A stretch of DNA of 64,000 nt. Origin: Porphyromonadaceae bacterium UBA4262. GTDB taxonomy: Bacteria; Bacteroidota; Bacteroidia; Bacteroidales; Muribaculaceae. Made by a program: the position numbers and the translations under genes. Numbering within the stretch: the first letter of the stretch is position 1; each line of letters starts with the position of its first letter. Location: NCBI GenBank assembly GCA_002396085.1, contig DGWI01000041.1, forward strand, positions 17,205 through 81,204. Direction: 5' to 3'. The notes under the pieces were generated by a model. The model searched no databases. It was not told where the DNA came from and worked only from the letters and a program-made list of their open reading frames with translations. This document shows, piece after piece, positions 18,094 through 26,976 of the stretch.

Positions 18094-18101
18094 TACTTTT
18101 G
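18094..18101 (+). promoter_or_regulatory. -7 element for the TonB receptor gene
   Basis: TACTTTTG lies 19 nt before the ATG at 18121. The -33 region is not recognisable, which is compatible with an activator-dependent promoter. Confidence 0.5.
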
Positions 18102-18120
18102 GCATTTCGTATTGACTTAT

Positions 18121-20421
18121 ATGAAAATCAAGAGTTTCATACTGGCATTGACGCTGACTGGAGGAGTGCCCCTGGCGCAGTCACACCCGAACGATATCAC
18201 CCCCGACACGACCACGACCTTGCAGGAGGTGGTAGTCGAGGGCAACGTGCGTGGCAACTACCTGAGCCACAACGCTGTAGAGAAGCGCGAAATGATTACT
18301 GTCACAGGGCTGAAGAAGATGGCCTGCTGCACGCTGGCCGAGTCGTTCGAGAACTCGGCATCGGTGAGTGTGGGCTACAGCGACGCGGTGAGCGGGGCAC
18401 GACAAATCAGGATGTTGGGCCTCGCTGGGGTCTACACCCAATTTCTCGACGAGAGCCGCCCCACGATGCGAGGTCTAGTATCGCCCTACGCCCTGAACTA
18501 CACACCTGGCGACTGGCTGCAGTCCATTCAGGTATCCAAGGGGGTGACCAGCGTCACTACAGGCCACGATGCCATCACTGGACAAATCAATCTGGAATAT
18601 CGCAAGCCCACCGATGACGAGCGGCTGCATGTCAACTTCTATCTCGACGACATGTTGCGACCCGAGGTCAACCTGACTTCGGCCATACACTTCAAGGAAG
18701 ACAAGAGCCTGGCAACCATCATCATGGCACACGGCTCGCTCGATACTGACTGGCGCGAAATGCGTGCCATGGATCGCAACCATGACGGATTCCGCGACAT
18801 GCCCCGCACACGACAGGCCGATGTGGCCAATCGCTGGGTGTGGCTGGCTCCGAGCGGCATGCAATTGCGCTGGGGAGCACGATACACCGCCGAGGATCGC
18901 TTGGGTGGGCAGATGCACTATAACGAACGGCAAGGCAGCCGTGAACGGCGCGAGTTCTTCGACATCTTCGATCACTCGACACCCATGCAGCGCGAGATAG
19001 GCACCCCATTGACCACCTATGGCTCACGGGCCACCAACCACGACGCGAGTGCCTATGTCAAGGCTGCCATGCCACTGCGCCACACAGTAACTGACGGCGA
19101 GGGCGGTGAGTGGCAGGACAATGTGGCCCTGCTAGCCGACTGGAGCCACTTTGACACCCGCTCCTACTTTGGCTACAACGAGTATAACGCCCATGAGAAT
19201 GCCGTGACAGCCAACTTGCGTTTCGACCACTACTTTGCGCCGCAATCCATGCTGGCCGTGGGGCTGCAAGGACGGCTCGACTATGTGCGCGGTGCGATGC
19301 GCAACTTCTGTCTGCACACGATGCAAGGTGGCGGATACAGTTGGCACAATGCAGTCATCGATGAGGATATGGACGAGTGCGAACTAGGTGCATACGCCGA
19401 GTGGAACTACACCCTGCGCGACCGATTGACATTGGTTGCCGGCGCACGGGTCGACTACAACGACTGGGCACGCCAGTGGCTGGTGACACCACGGCTGCAC
19501 GTCAAGTGGGACATCACGCCACGCACCACCCTGCGGGCATCGGCTGGTTTGGGAAGCCGCACTCCGCGCGCACTCATCGAGAACCTGGGCATGATGGCCA
19601 CGGGCTACACGATCATGACAGGTCGGTTTGTCCTGCCCGAACAATTTGATATCGGTTATGTCGATGCCGACTGGCTGCAGCAACTGGCCGACAAGCGCGA
19701 TTACCGACGTATGGAGCGGGCGTTGACCGTGGGTGGCAGTCTCACACAGACCTTCGCGCTGGGTCGCGACCGCAACGCCTCGCTCAGCCTCGACTACTTC
19801 CACACTCACTTCTACCACTCACTCATCGCCTCGCAAGAGCCTTGGGGCCAGTCGTTCTTGCTCTACAACTCCGATGGCCGCAACGACACTCACGTCTGGC
19901 AACTGGACTTCAACTGGTCGCCCATTGAGCGGCTGGATGTGCTAGCCACTTTCCGCTACAACTACACACGCATTGAACTGCCCATGGTCGAGTCTTACTC
20001 CCTACCCCATGACCCAACACATGGCACCTACTACCGTCTGTCACACGACACGCAGACCGTCGAACGGCCCTTGACCAGTCGGTTCAAGGGGGTGCTGAAC
20101 GTGTCCTATGCCACACGGTTCCGCATCTGGGTGTTCGACATCACAGGCCAACTGAATGGTCCGGCGCGTGTGCCAGGCGGCGGTCACAACACCGTGAACT
20201 CCTATCATTCGCCCACCTACGGCCAACTCTTCGCCCAAGTGACCCACAAGATAGGCCATGCCGAGGTGTATGTGGGTTGTGAGAATATCACCGACTATCG
20301 GCAGAAGATGCCCATCTTCAGTGCCGACGCACCGTTCTCGGCCGAGTTCAACTCGATGAACATCTGGGGACCGCTCATGGGACGCAAGTTCTACGTGGGC
20401 ATGCGGTGGAACCTCTATTAA
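18121..20421 (+). CDS. TonB-dependent outer-membrane receptor, probably for a metal ion or metal complex
   Basis: A 766-aa outer-membrane beta-barrel receptor. The signal peptide ends near residue 21. A TonB-box-like region (LQEVVVEGN) follows, then the plug (QIRMLGLAGVYTQFLDESRP, IQVSKGVTSVTTGHDAITG), then a barrel of about 550 residues ending in Trp-Asn-Leu-Tyr. There is no carboxypeptidase-regulatory domain and no SusD partner, so it is not a SusC-type glycan importer. The gene downstream encodes an HMA metal-binding protein with a Cys/His-rich tail, and then an AraC regulator. That context suggests copper or another thiophilic metal as cargo, which is inference. The ATG at 18121 is preferred to an in-frame start 42 nt upstream because it gives a clean signal peptide. 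Confidence 0.85.
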   Translation: MKIKSFILALTLTGGVPLAQSHPNDITPDTTTTLQEVVVEGNVRGNYLSHNAVEKREMITVTGLKKMACCTLAESFENSASVSVGYSDAVSGARQIRMLGLAGVYTQFLDESRPTMRGLVSPYALNYTPGDWLQSIQVSKGVTSVTTGHDAITGQINLEYRKPTDDERLHVNFYLDDMLRPEVNLTSAIHFKEDKSLATIIMAHGSLDTDWREMRAMDRNHDGFRDMPRTRQADVANRWVWLAPSGMQLRWGARYTAEDRLGGQMHYNERQGSRERREFFDIFDHSTPMQREIGTPLTTYGSRATNHDASAYVKAAMPLRHTVTDGEGGEWQDNVALLADWSHFDTRSYFGYNEYNAHENAVTANLRFDHYFAPQSMLAVGLQGRLDYVRGAMRNFCLHTMQGGGYSWHNAVIDEDMDECELGAYAEWNYTLRDRLTLVAGARVDYNDWARQWLVTPRLHVKWDITPRTTLRASAGLGSRTPRALIENLGMMATGYTIMTGRFVLPEQFDIGYVDADWLQQLADKRDYRRMERALTVGGSLTQTFALGRDRNASLSLDYFHTHFYHSLIASQEPWGQSFLLYNSDGRNDTHVWQLDFNWSPIERLDVLATFRYNYTRIELPMVESYSLPHDPTHGTYYRLSHDTQTVERPLTSRFKGVLNVSYATRFRIWVFDITGQLNGPARVPGGGHNTVNSYHSPTYGQLFAQVTHKIGHAEVYVGCENITDYRQKMPIFSADAPFSAEFNSMNIWGPLMGRKFYVGMRWNLY

Positions 20422-20511
20422 TTAAGAACTCATAACTAATAATATCTTTCACCACTACCAGTAGTGCGGTCTTAATTCAGAATTTTAAATTATTAATTCT
20501 AAATATATTAC
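20422..20511. repeat. AT-rich inverted repeat between the TonB receptor and HMA genes
   Basis: Left units (ATTAATTAAG, then ATAACTAATAAT) and the right arm (CTTAATTCAG, then AAATTATTAATTCTAAAT) flank a core with a small CACTACCAGTAGTG palindrome. It has the same architecture as the other AT-rich elements. Confidence 0.6.
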
Positions 20512-21249
20512 ATGATGAAAAAACTAATGATGTTTGCCCTGGTATTGACACTGGGCTTGGGTCTGACAACGGCCCGTGACAAGAAAACTGAGAATGTCAA
20601 GACGACTACCTTTGTTGCCGACATTCATTGCGAGAACTGCTCAACCAAGGTGATGAACAACGTGCCGGCATTGGGCAAGGGCATCAAGGATGTGGCTGTA
20701 GACCTGGCACAAAAGACCATCACAGTGACCTACGATGCCGAGAAGAACAACGATGTGAACATCATCAATGGTTTCCGTTCACTCAGCATTAAAGCCCAGG
20801 CAGCCAAGAAGGACTGCGACGGAAAGGCCTGCAAGGCTGAAGGCAAGCACGAGTGCGCTGACAAGAAGGACTGCGGTGCTGCCAAGCACGAGTGCGCAGA
20901 CAAGAAAGATTGCGGTGCTGCCAAGCACGAGTGCGCCGACAAGAAGGATTGCGCCGCTGCCAAGCACGAGTGTGCCGACAAGAAAGATTGCGCCGCTGCC
21001 AAGCACGAGTGTGCCGACAAGAAAGACTGTGGCGCTGCAAAGCACGAGTGCGACGGCAAGAAGGACTGCGGTGCTGCAAAGCACGAGTGTGCCGACAAGA
21101 AGGACTGTGGCGCTGCAAAGCAGCAGTGCGACGGCAAGAAAGATTGTGGCGCTGCAAAGCAGCAGTGCGACGGCAAGAAGGACTGCGGTGCTGCAAAGCA
21201 TGAGTGCAGCAAGGATGCTGCTAAGAAGGACTGCTGCAAAGACAAGTGA
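20512..21249 (+). CDS. Secreted HMA-domain protein with Cys/His 13-residue repeat tail
   Basis: A 245-aa protein. It has a signal peptide (about 1-21), a heavy-metal-associated domain (about 28-96) with the metal-binding CENC motif (C40 and C43), and then a tail of nine 13-residue repeats of the form KHECADKKDCGAA, the last two being KQQCDGKKDCGAA, ending KKDCC. Each repeat offers two Cys, and most add a His and acidic residues, giving roughly 20 thiols in a metallothionein-like array. HMA domains carry Cu(I), Zn, Cd or Hg. Export and the TonB receptor just upstream suggest a periplasmic or surface metal sink, chaperone or capture protein. Its stop overlaps the start of the AraC regulator. 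The start could be this ATG or the next one (20515). Confidence 0.85.
   Translation: MMKKLMMFALVLTLGLGLTTARDKKTENVKTTTFVADIHCENCSTKVMNNVPALGKGIKDVAVDLAQKTITVTYDAEKNNDVNIINGFRSLSIKAQAAKKDCDGKACKAEGKHECADKKDCGAAKHECADKKDCGAAKHECADKKDCAAAKHECADKKDCAAAKHECADKKDCGAAKHECDGKKDCGAAKHECADKKDCGAAKQQCDGKKDCGAAKQQCDGKKDCGAAKHECSKDAAKKDCCKDK
20845..21195 (+). repeat. Nine tandem 39-bp coding repeats
   Basis: Nine in-frame copies of a 39-bp unit (AAG CAC GAG TGC ... GCT GCC) encode the 13-residue Cys/His motif. Copies differ at third positions and in a few codons (ADKK against DGKK, HE against QQ), so the array is old enough to have diverged but could still change length by recombination. Confidence 0.95.
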
Positions 21250-22856
21250 ACAGGCTTGCACGACATCTAGCGATTATTGTCATGGCGGTGGCAACATTTG
21301 GTGCCACCGCCGATGACTTGCGCTCAATCATGCGCCTAGCCGACAGTTTGTATCACGTCAATCAGTTGGAGCAAGCCATCCCACATTATTCCCGTCTAGC
21401 CGAACTATACGAAATCGGTCAGACCGACCCTGCATTATGCCAATCTCTGCAGAATGCAGGAGATGCTTGCTTTTTCACCAACCGCTATGTCGATGCGTTA
21501 CAGTACTATACTTATGCCATCCAATTGGCCGAGCGATATCACAACATCAAGGTCTATGACACTAGTACAAGTTACATCGGCACAACCTATGCTTTGTTCA
21601 ATGACTATGAACGTTCCATCCATTACTTCCTCAAAGCCTATCAATCGGCGATTGAGAACAAGAATGAGAAACTCAAGAGTGAGACTTTAGTCAACCTGGT
21701 AGCATCTTATGGCTACATGGGCAATGTGGAGAAAGCACAACAATATCTGCAGAAACAGGCCGAGAATCCCCTGCAAGACACCATCCAACACCAGTATCGG
21801 CTGCTCTATAATCAAGGTGTAGTGGCACGAGTGGCTGGTGACTATGCGCAGGATGTCAAGTGTATGCAGCAACTCAAGCAATTCATTGCGCAGAAGCAAC
21901 TCAATGAGAGTTTTCTAGCCAGTGTCAATCTAGAGATGGCTCGTGCTGAGTTTAAATTGAAGCACTATCAATCAGCACTAGAGTTGGCAAAACAAACTCA
22001 AAATGTTGCGCAGCAGCAAGAATATCTCTATCTACTCAATGAAGCCTATCACGTCATCTCGGAAACATACTCGCAGATGGGCATGCAAGACAGTGCGCTT
22101 GTTTTTCAGGGTAGGTCTGTGGCACTGACCGACACGGTTTTCAATCAACGCAACTTCAATCAGGCCAAGGACAAATTATTCAAATACGAGGAAGAGACAA
22201 CCGATCGGCAGATGGAACAATTGCGCAATTGGATCATCATGCTAGGACTGATTATTCTGAGCCTGGCTGCTATCTGTGCAGTGATTGTTCACTATAACCG
22301 CAAGCTGAATGCCACCTACCAGATACTCGTCAACAAGAACAAAGAAGTACTCAGGCAGAACGACGAACTGCGTCAGATGCGCACCGAAGCCTATGTCGAG
22401 AAAGCAGAAACAATCGTTGCTCCTGTTGTGGACGAGCCGGTATTGCCAGCCTCCGATGAACCTACCTGTAGCACGAAGCCATCATTGGACGAGGTTCGTG
22501 TACACCAGTTGGCCCTGCGCATTGAAGAAGTGCTTGATAACATTGATATCATCAGTGACCCAGAGTTTAGCCTGCAAGTGCTGGCTCAGCATGTGGGCAC
22601 CAATATGAAGTACGTCTCTGCCGTGGTTAATCAGGTATATCAGAAAAATTTCAAGAGCCTACTCAATGAATATCGTGTGCGAGAGGCTTGCCGGCGGCTG
22701 CAAGATGAGGAACACTACGGCAACATGACCATCCAGGCCATCGCCGAGACAGTGGGCTACCACAACGTCAACAACTTCATTGTCGCCTTCAAGCGCGTGA
22801 TGGGCATGCCACCCAGCAAGTACAAGCAACTGGCAAAAAATGCCCCACAGCCCTGA
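21246..22856 (+). CDS. Membrane-anchored TPR-AraC transcriptional regulator
   Basis: A 536-aa regulator. I use the GTG at 21246, which overlaps the previous stop by 4 nt (GTGA) and gives a full signal sequence (MNRLARHLAIIVMAVATFG). An ATG at 21282 would remove most of it. The periplasmic part (about 30-320) is TPR helices. There is one transmembrane segment (about 327-350, WIIMLGLIILSLAAICAVIV) and a cytoplasmic coiled stretch. An AraC-type double HTH lies at about 440-530 (FSLQVLAQHVGTNMKYVSAVV; MTIQAIAETVGYHNVNNFI). Such one-protein sensors are typical of Bacteroidetes. Translational coupling to the HMA gene suggests it controls this metal cluster. The 3' end holds the terminator of the convergent operon. 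Confidence 0.9.
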   Translation: MNRLARHLAIIVMAVATFGATADDLRSIMRLADSLYHVNQLEQAIPHYSRLAELYEIGQTDPALCQSLQNAGDACFFTNRYVDALQYYTYAIQLAERYHNIKVYDTSTSYIGTTYALFNDYERSIHYFLKAYQSAIENKNEKLKSETLVNLVASYGYMGNVEKAQQYLQKQAENPLQDTIQHQYRLLYNQGVVARVAGDYAQDVKCMQQLKQFIAQKQLNESFLASVNLEMARAEFKLKHYQSALELAKQTQNVAQQQEYLYLLNEAYHVISETYSQMGMQDSALVFQGRSVALTDTVFNQRNFNQAKDKLFKYEEETTDRQMEQLRNWIIMLGLIILSLAAICAVIVHYNRKLNATYQILVNKNKEVLRQNDELRQMRTEAYVEKAETIVAPVVDEPVLPASDEPTCSTKPSLDEVRVHQLALRIEEVLDNIDIISDPEFSLQVLAQHVGTNMKYVSAVVNQVYQKNFKSLLNEYRVREACRRLQDEEHYGNMTIQAIAETVGYHNVNNFIVAFKRVMGMPPSKYKQLAKNAPQP

Positions 22857-22868
22857 GGCTGTGAGGCA
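22835..22868 (-). terminator. Terminator of the 22900-25173 operon, inside the end of the AraC gene
   Basis: The arms TGCCCCACAGCC (22841-22852) and GGCTGTGAGGCA (22857-22868) have one mismatch and a 4-nt loop. On the minus strand they are followed by six Ts. The stem covers the last codons and stop of the plus-strand regulator. Confidence 0.85.
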
Positions 22869-22899
22869 TGGTCAGAAATTCATTTTTGTATCACTCGTT

Positions 22900-24705
22900 T
22901 TATTTCTTGAGCGCCTTGACGCGGTCGACAAGCGACTTGCAAGGGGCAGTGACCGGAGTCGTGGCCTGGGCTTTGACGCTGAGCACCTGGGTGTAACGGA
23001 AGTCTTGGGCCATTGTGCCATCATCGTTGAGGCTGACCGCATACACGCGATACTCAGTGTCAGGCTCAATGAGCGAGACGCCATATTCCTCCAGCACATC
23101 AGCGGGCACGTCCTCACCACCGGTGATGTACTCCATGCTGGGGCCGTCGGGCAAGAGCAGCATGAGCTGGCTGCCCTGTGTCGAAGCCTTTGAGTTCATA
23201 TACTCGGCTAATCCCATGCCGGCGGCATCGGCCTTGGCTTGGATTGCGGCAATGATGTCATCGTCGCTAGCACTAACCGGGGCAAAGCCATAGTATGAAT
23301 TGATGTTCTTCTCCAACGGCATAGCCCCCACGGCTATTCCATCACCATCGTAGACCACGGTCTTGAAGTAATATTCCTGGTCGGCAGCGGGCAGTGGCTG
23401 AGTGAGCAGGGTGAAAGGTATGCGCTGGATGTCGGTCGTGACCACTCCCTGGGCAGCTAAGGACAGCGACTCCATCTCATAGCCGAAGACCACCGCATAG
23501 TAGGTGCCGCCGGGTTGAGTGCTCAGCCGCTGTGAGGCTTGAATCAGAATCGGCTCGTTCAGACCATAGGTCATGTCCAGGTAGTTGGGCGACTGGGTCT
23601 TGGTCGTTTCAAGGTATTCGACCAGCTCGGCATCGGTCTTGCCCTCCACTTCCTCGGGATTGAGCAGCACGGCGATGTAACGGTCTTTGTTGCTGGGGGT
23701 GATATTGACAAATGCATTGTTTTGTGCCACCTTGATGTCAACATCGATGACGTTGTCCGAGGGCAAGATGTCGCCCGTCGTAAACTCGGTGATGGCCAGC
23801 GGCGAGCACATGTTCATGCCGGCGTCCATGGCCACGGCAAACAGATAGTGGTGGGTGTTGATGGTCAGGTAGTCCCATGTGCGTTGCTGCACGCCCTTGC
23901 GGCACATGTTCTTGTAGAACTCCTCGGTTCCCTGTCCGGCAAAGGCGACAAAATGCGTTATATATGCGGCAATGCCCTCTTCGATTGTGGCTTGGCCATA
24001 ACCGTTGAGCTGCTGGTCATCAATCACATCGTAGTAGTATGCCACCTCGTTGTCCGAGGGGGTGACTGTGACATCAACCTTCTTGCCGCGCACGTTGGCC
24101 TGCAAGTCAAAGCTCACCTCGACCGGGACAACCGGCCCGGTGGTGAACGTCATGTAGGTCACTGGTGTTGCCATCTCAATGTCATCGTTCAGACCGTAGG
24201 CATAGATACAATATTGTGTATTGGCTTTGAGACTGGTCACATGGCTGTTCTCTATATCTGCATTTTGCACCATGCCGTAAGTCTTGACGTAGTCTTTGAC
24301 ATCCATGTAGTAGAGGTCAGCCCAAGTCTTCCACAACTTATAGTTGCTCTGATAGAGCAACTCGGGCGTGTTATAGGTCTTGAGCGTGTCAATCTCAGCC
24401 ACCTGCACATAGTAGTAAGGCTGGCCCGACTGGTTCCACACGCTGGCCTCGACCGAGTGGTTGGTCACATCCTTGACAGCAAGTTGGATGGGCGACTGCG
24501 CTGCACGCGCGATGCGCTTGATATCAGTCGCATTGATGCCAACATCAGCCACCTGCCATGTGCCATCAGCGTTCTCGAAGTTAAATTGGCTCTCCTGCAA
24601 TTGTTGCTCAAAGCCATTGCTCAGTTCGATGGCAAAGTTGCCCTGAGCCTGTGCGGCCATACCCGTCATCATCAGCGAGAGGCCCAGAAGTATAGATTTT
24701 TTCAT
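22900..24705 (-). CDS. Secreted multi-domain protein of unknown function
   Basis: A 601-aa protein. The signal peptide (about 1-20) ends in AQA. The mature part shows at least three FN3-like segments ending in similar TxYxxxAYGLNDD / YYAVVFGYE / TEYRVYAVSLNDD strands (near 170, 400 and 570), separated by alpha/beta stretches that vary. That pattern suggests an internally repeated surface protein. No catalytic motif is recognised, and the C-terminus (a Lys-rich VKALKK) is not a typical T9SS tail. It lies 21 nt downstream of the small T9SS-tailed protein at 24727, from which it is probably co-transcribed, and ends at a strong terminator. Confidence 0.7.
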   Translation of the reverse strand: MKKSILLGLSLMMTGMAAQAQGNFAIELSNGFEQQLQESQFNFENADGTWQVADVGINATDIKRIARAAQSPIQLAVKDVTNHSVEASVWNQSGQPYYYVQVAEIDTLKTYNTPELLYQSNYKLWKTWADLYYMDVKDYVKTYGMVQNADIENSHVTSLKANTQYCIYAYGLNDDIEMATPVTYMTFTTGPVVPVEVSFDLQANVRGKKVDVTVTPSDNEVAYYYDVIDDQQLNGYGQATIEEGIAAYITHFVAFAGQGTEEFYKNMCRKGVQQRTWDYLTINTHHYLFAVAMDAGMNMCSPLAITEFTTGDILPSDNVIDVDIKVAQNNAFVNITPSNKDRYIAVLLNPEEVEGKTDAELVEYLETTKTQSPNYLDMTYGLNEPILIQASQRLSTQPGGTYYAVVFGYEMESLSLAAQGVVTTDIQRIPFTLLTQPLPAADQEYYFKTVVYDGDGIAVGAMPLEKNINSYYGFAPVSASDDDIIAAIQAKADAAGMGLAEYMNSKASTQGSQLMLLLPDGPSMEYITGGEDVPADVLEEYGVSLIEPDTEYRVYAVSLNDDGTMAQDFRYTQVLSVKAQATTPVTAPCKSLVDRVKALKK

Positions 24706-24726
24706 CTTTCTGTGCTTTTGAGGTGA

Positions 24727-25173
24727 TTAATGTTTGACAAACTTCATGGTGGTCTTGCCTGCCTGCAGCAGATAGACACCTGACTCCAAATGCGAGATGT
24801 TGATGTCGGCGCTACCATTGACATCCTGCTGCAGCAGGGTCTGTCCGTTGACCGAGTAGATGGTCACTTGACCAGCCTTGCAGCCGTTGATGTGCAGCAC
24901 ATCGTTAGCCACCAGCAGTTGCGGCGTGTCGGTGGCCACCTTGTCCACTCCAGATTGGTTGTCAGTGGTGAGGAACACCACATCGGTTAGGGTTGTGCCG
25001 TTAGTAAGCACAACATTGAATGTCTCTTGATTGTCGGCTGCGACAATCATCTCAATCTCATCGATAGTCACGGCCTCTCTCTGATCGGTGTAAAATGTCA
25101 CACCATCGGCAGCCTTTAGACCCATTGATGCGAGACCCAAGACCAGGGCCAATGCAAAGATTTTTTGCTTCAT
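24727..25173 (-). CDS. Small secreted protein with T9SS type A-like sorting domain
   Basis: A 148-aa protein. The signal peptide (MKQKIFALALVLGLASMG...) is followed by a segment of about 50 residues (VTFYTDQREAVTIDEIEMIV) and a C-terminal type A-like sorting domain of about 75 residues. That domain has the expected order: VTIYSVNGQTLLQQ, then ISHLESGVYLLQAG and a K-F-V-K-H end. So nearly half of the protein is a secretion and anchoring signal. It is the first gene of the operon with 22900-24705 and may be a small partner displayed with that protein. The function is unknown. Confidence 0.75.
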   Translation of the reverse strand: MKQKIFALALVLGLASMGLKAADGVTFYTDQREAVTIDEIEMIVAADNQETFNVVLTNGTTLTDVVFLTTDNQSGVDKVATDTPQLLVANDVLHINGCKAGQVTIYSVNGQTLLQQDVNGSADINISHLESGVYLLQAGKTTMKFVKH

Positions 25174-25223
25174 TGTTTATTTGTTTTTTTAGGTTTAGTA
25201 ATTTTGACAATTCTTTCTGAATG

Positions 25224-25256
25224 CAAAATTACTGCTAGCATTTCTAAGACACCAAA
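25224..25256 (-). promoter_or_regulatory. Promoter of the 24727/22900 operon
   Basis: On the minus strand, TTTG (25253-25256), a 21-nt spacer and TAATTTTG (25224-25231). The leader is about 45 nt. Confidence 0.7.
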
Positions 25257-25609
25257 TTTTTGCCCGCCCGATAATCACAGTTTCATGAAAGTGTGAATTT
25301 TTGGCCTCAAAATCGGCATTTTAGCACATTTTTGTGATTCCTCAACCCATTCCAGGGATGTTGAATCTGCACCTCAGCTGTCCATAACAACTGCTTTCGT
25401 TGATGCAGCCAATGGGTACATAATGCCACAATTGATGGCGATTGGTGGAGTCGCGTTGAGAGGCCAGCAATCACCTATTCGGTCGAAAAATGTGAGAACT
25501 ATTGTGTATGAGCAATTTAATACCTATCTTTGCCGATAACTTAAATTAACTGAGTTAGCATCGAAGATGCGGTCACGATTTACATTAATTGGTTTGGATC
25601 CTATTAATA
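25257..25609. other. Intergenic stretch without a gene; contains one + strand promoter
   Basis: I see no credible coding sequence or RNA. The only recognised signal is TATCTTTG at 25525-25532 on the plus strand with a TTGT near 25502, which would drive the 25610-28013 operon with an ~80-nt leader. The segment 25340-25480 is GC-richer than its surroundings and could be a decayed insertion, but I cannot identify it. Confidence 0.5.
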
Positions 25610-26179
25610 ATGATGAAGAAACTACTGATATTTGCTCTGGTGATATCATTGGCTGTACTGAGTAATGCCCAAAAGGGACAGATGACAGCGCAAAATGACA
25701 CCTTGTTGACCACAGGCTACAAATCCACATCGGGAATGAGGTCAATACAAAAGCACCTGCAACAGTATCGCCTTGACACCATCGACGGCAAAAGAGTCAT
25801 CACACTTGATGACAGAGCTTTGGGTGACGAAGAATTGAAGCATCTCGAGATAATTAAAGCAGTGAAGAAGCGGAGTACGGTACTCTACAGAGCATTAGTT
25901 GATAGCGTCGACTCTGTGGTGCTCATTGACATAAATCCTGAACTCAATCAACCCTATCAAATCGGCAAAGACCATTTGGTTAAGGCGCGATTGATTACTC
26001 GCCTTAGTGTTCCTTATCACTCATTGCCGTTGAAGGCGTTCATATTTGAGAATGATACTATTTGGCAGCATTTTGACGATCACACTCCGATGTATCTGCG
26101 CATTGATGACAACATTCGTCTGAAAGATTTCCACATTGTTTCAGACAAACTAACGGATAACATATATTTAGTTAAATGA
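25610..26179 (+). CDS. Secreted protein of unknown function
   Basis: An 189-aa protein. The ATG at 25610 (MMKKLLIFALVISLAVLSNAQ) gives a signal peptide; the upstream in-frame ATG would not. The mature part has a short region ending VITLDDRALGDEELKHLEII that recalls the start of a TonB-plug-like element (as in the third gene of this operon), then an alpha/beta region without recognised motifs. Its stop overlaps the pgeF ATG by 4 nt (ATGA), so the two are translationally coupled. Base composition is lower in GC than pgeF, which may mean a more recent acquisition. Confidence 0.65.
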   Translation: MMKKLLIFALVISLAVLSNAQKGQMTAQNDTLLTTGYKSTSGMRSIQKHLQQYRLDTIDGKRVITLDDRALGDEELKHLEIIKAVKKRSTVLYRALVDSVDSVVLIDINPELNQPYQIGKDHLVKARLITRLSVPYHSLPLKAFIFENDTIWQHFDDHTPMYLRIDDNIRLKDFHIVSDKLTDNIYLVK

Positions 26180-26976
26180 ATATGACGGTTGAGCAACTGA
26201 AATGGACGGGCGAGATGCCGGGCATCAAGGCGGTGCAGGTGCAGCGCGGGACGGTGGATCACCGCAATGCCTACTCGCAGTGGAACCTGTGTGACTACAC
26301 GGGCGACGACGCGCTGCGGGTGCTGGATGCACGGCTGGTGTTCTGCCAGCAGATGGGTATCGACCTGGATCAACTGGTGATGCCGCGACAGACCCACACC
26401 ACCCATGTGGTAGTGATTGACCAGGCCTATCTCGATGCCGACATTGACCAACAGGAACGTCTGCTAAACGAGGTGGATGCACTGGTGACCGCACTGCCCT
26501 ACATCTGCATCGGGGTGAACACCGCCGACTGTGTGCCCATCGCCCTGGCCGACCCAGTGGCGGGCATCATCGCCATCGCCCATGCGGGCTGGCGTGGCAC
26601 GGTGGGGCGCATCGCCGAGCGCACTGTCCAGGCCATGTGCCGGCTGGGGGCCATGCCCGAGCAGATTCATGCCACGATGGGTGCGAGCATCTGCGCCGAC
26701 TGCTTCGAGGTGGGCGACGAGGTTCCCGAGGCATTCGCACAGGCAGGATTTGACATGGCCCGCATCATGCACCGCAATGCCGCCACGGGCAAGGCCCACA
26801 TCGACCTGGGGCGTGCCAACCGCCAGGTGCTCATGGCTGCCGGCATCCCAGCCGACCACATCACCCTGCCAGCGGCTTGCAGCCGGTGCCAGAGCGACCG
26901 CTACTTCTCGGCACGCCGCCTGGGCATCAACAGCGGCCGCACCTTCACCGCAATCATCAAACACCAGGACTTATGA
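26176..26976 (+). CDS. pgeF: PgeF / YfiH-family multicopper-like purine nucleoside phosphorylase
   Basis: A 266-aa cytoplasmic protein of the peptidoglycan editing factor / LACC1 family, formerly polyphenol oxidase. The metal and active-site residues are in place: RQTHTTHVV (His), NTADCVPIAL (Cys) and IAHAGWRGTVG (His). Near the C-terminus is the CSRCQSDRYFSARRLGI motif. Members act on adenosine and inosine and in E. coli prevent misincorporation of Ser into peptidoglycan. It overlaps both neighbours by 4 nt (ATGA at each junction). The two flanking genes encode secreted proteins with no obvious link to nucleoside or cell-wall chemistry. Confidence 0.92.
   Translation: MNMTVEQLKWTGEMPGIKAVQVQRGTVDHRNAYSQWNLCDYTGDDALRVLDARLVFCQQMGIDLDQLVMPRQTHTTHVVVIDQAYLDADIDQQERLLNEVDALVTALPYICIGVNTADCVPIALADPVAGIIAIAHAGWRGTVGRIAERTVQAMCRLGAMPEQIHATMGASICADCFEVGDEVPEAFAQAGFDMARIMHRNAATGKAHIDLGRANRQVLMAAGIPADHITLPAACSRCQSDRYFSARRLGINSGRTFTAIIKHQDL

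Noticed and set aside
18121..20421. The TonB receptor as a BtuB-type B12 transporter partnered with the riboswitch gene
   Set aside because: It has no B12 riboswitch of its own, is 11 kb away on the other strand, and its neighbours point to metals.
20845..21195. Regular 39-bp repeats resembling a CRISPR array
   Set aside because: There are no unique spacers, the units are in frame and encode a conserved Cys/His peptide, and no cas genes are present. No other CRISPR-like array was seen in the window.
25340..25480. Possible insertion-sequence remnant upstream of the pgeF operon
   Set aside because: No transposase motif, inverted ends or target duplication could be found by reading.
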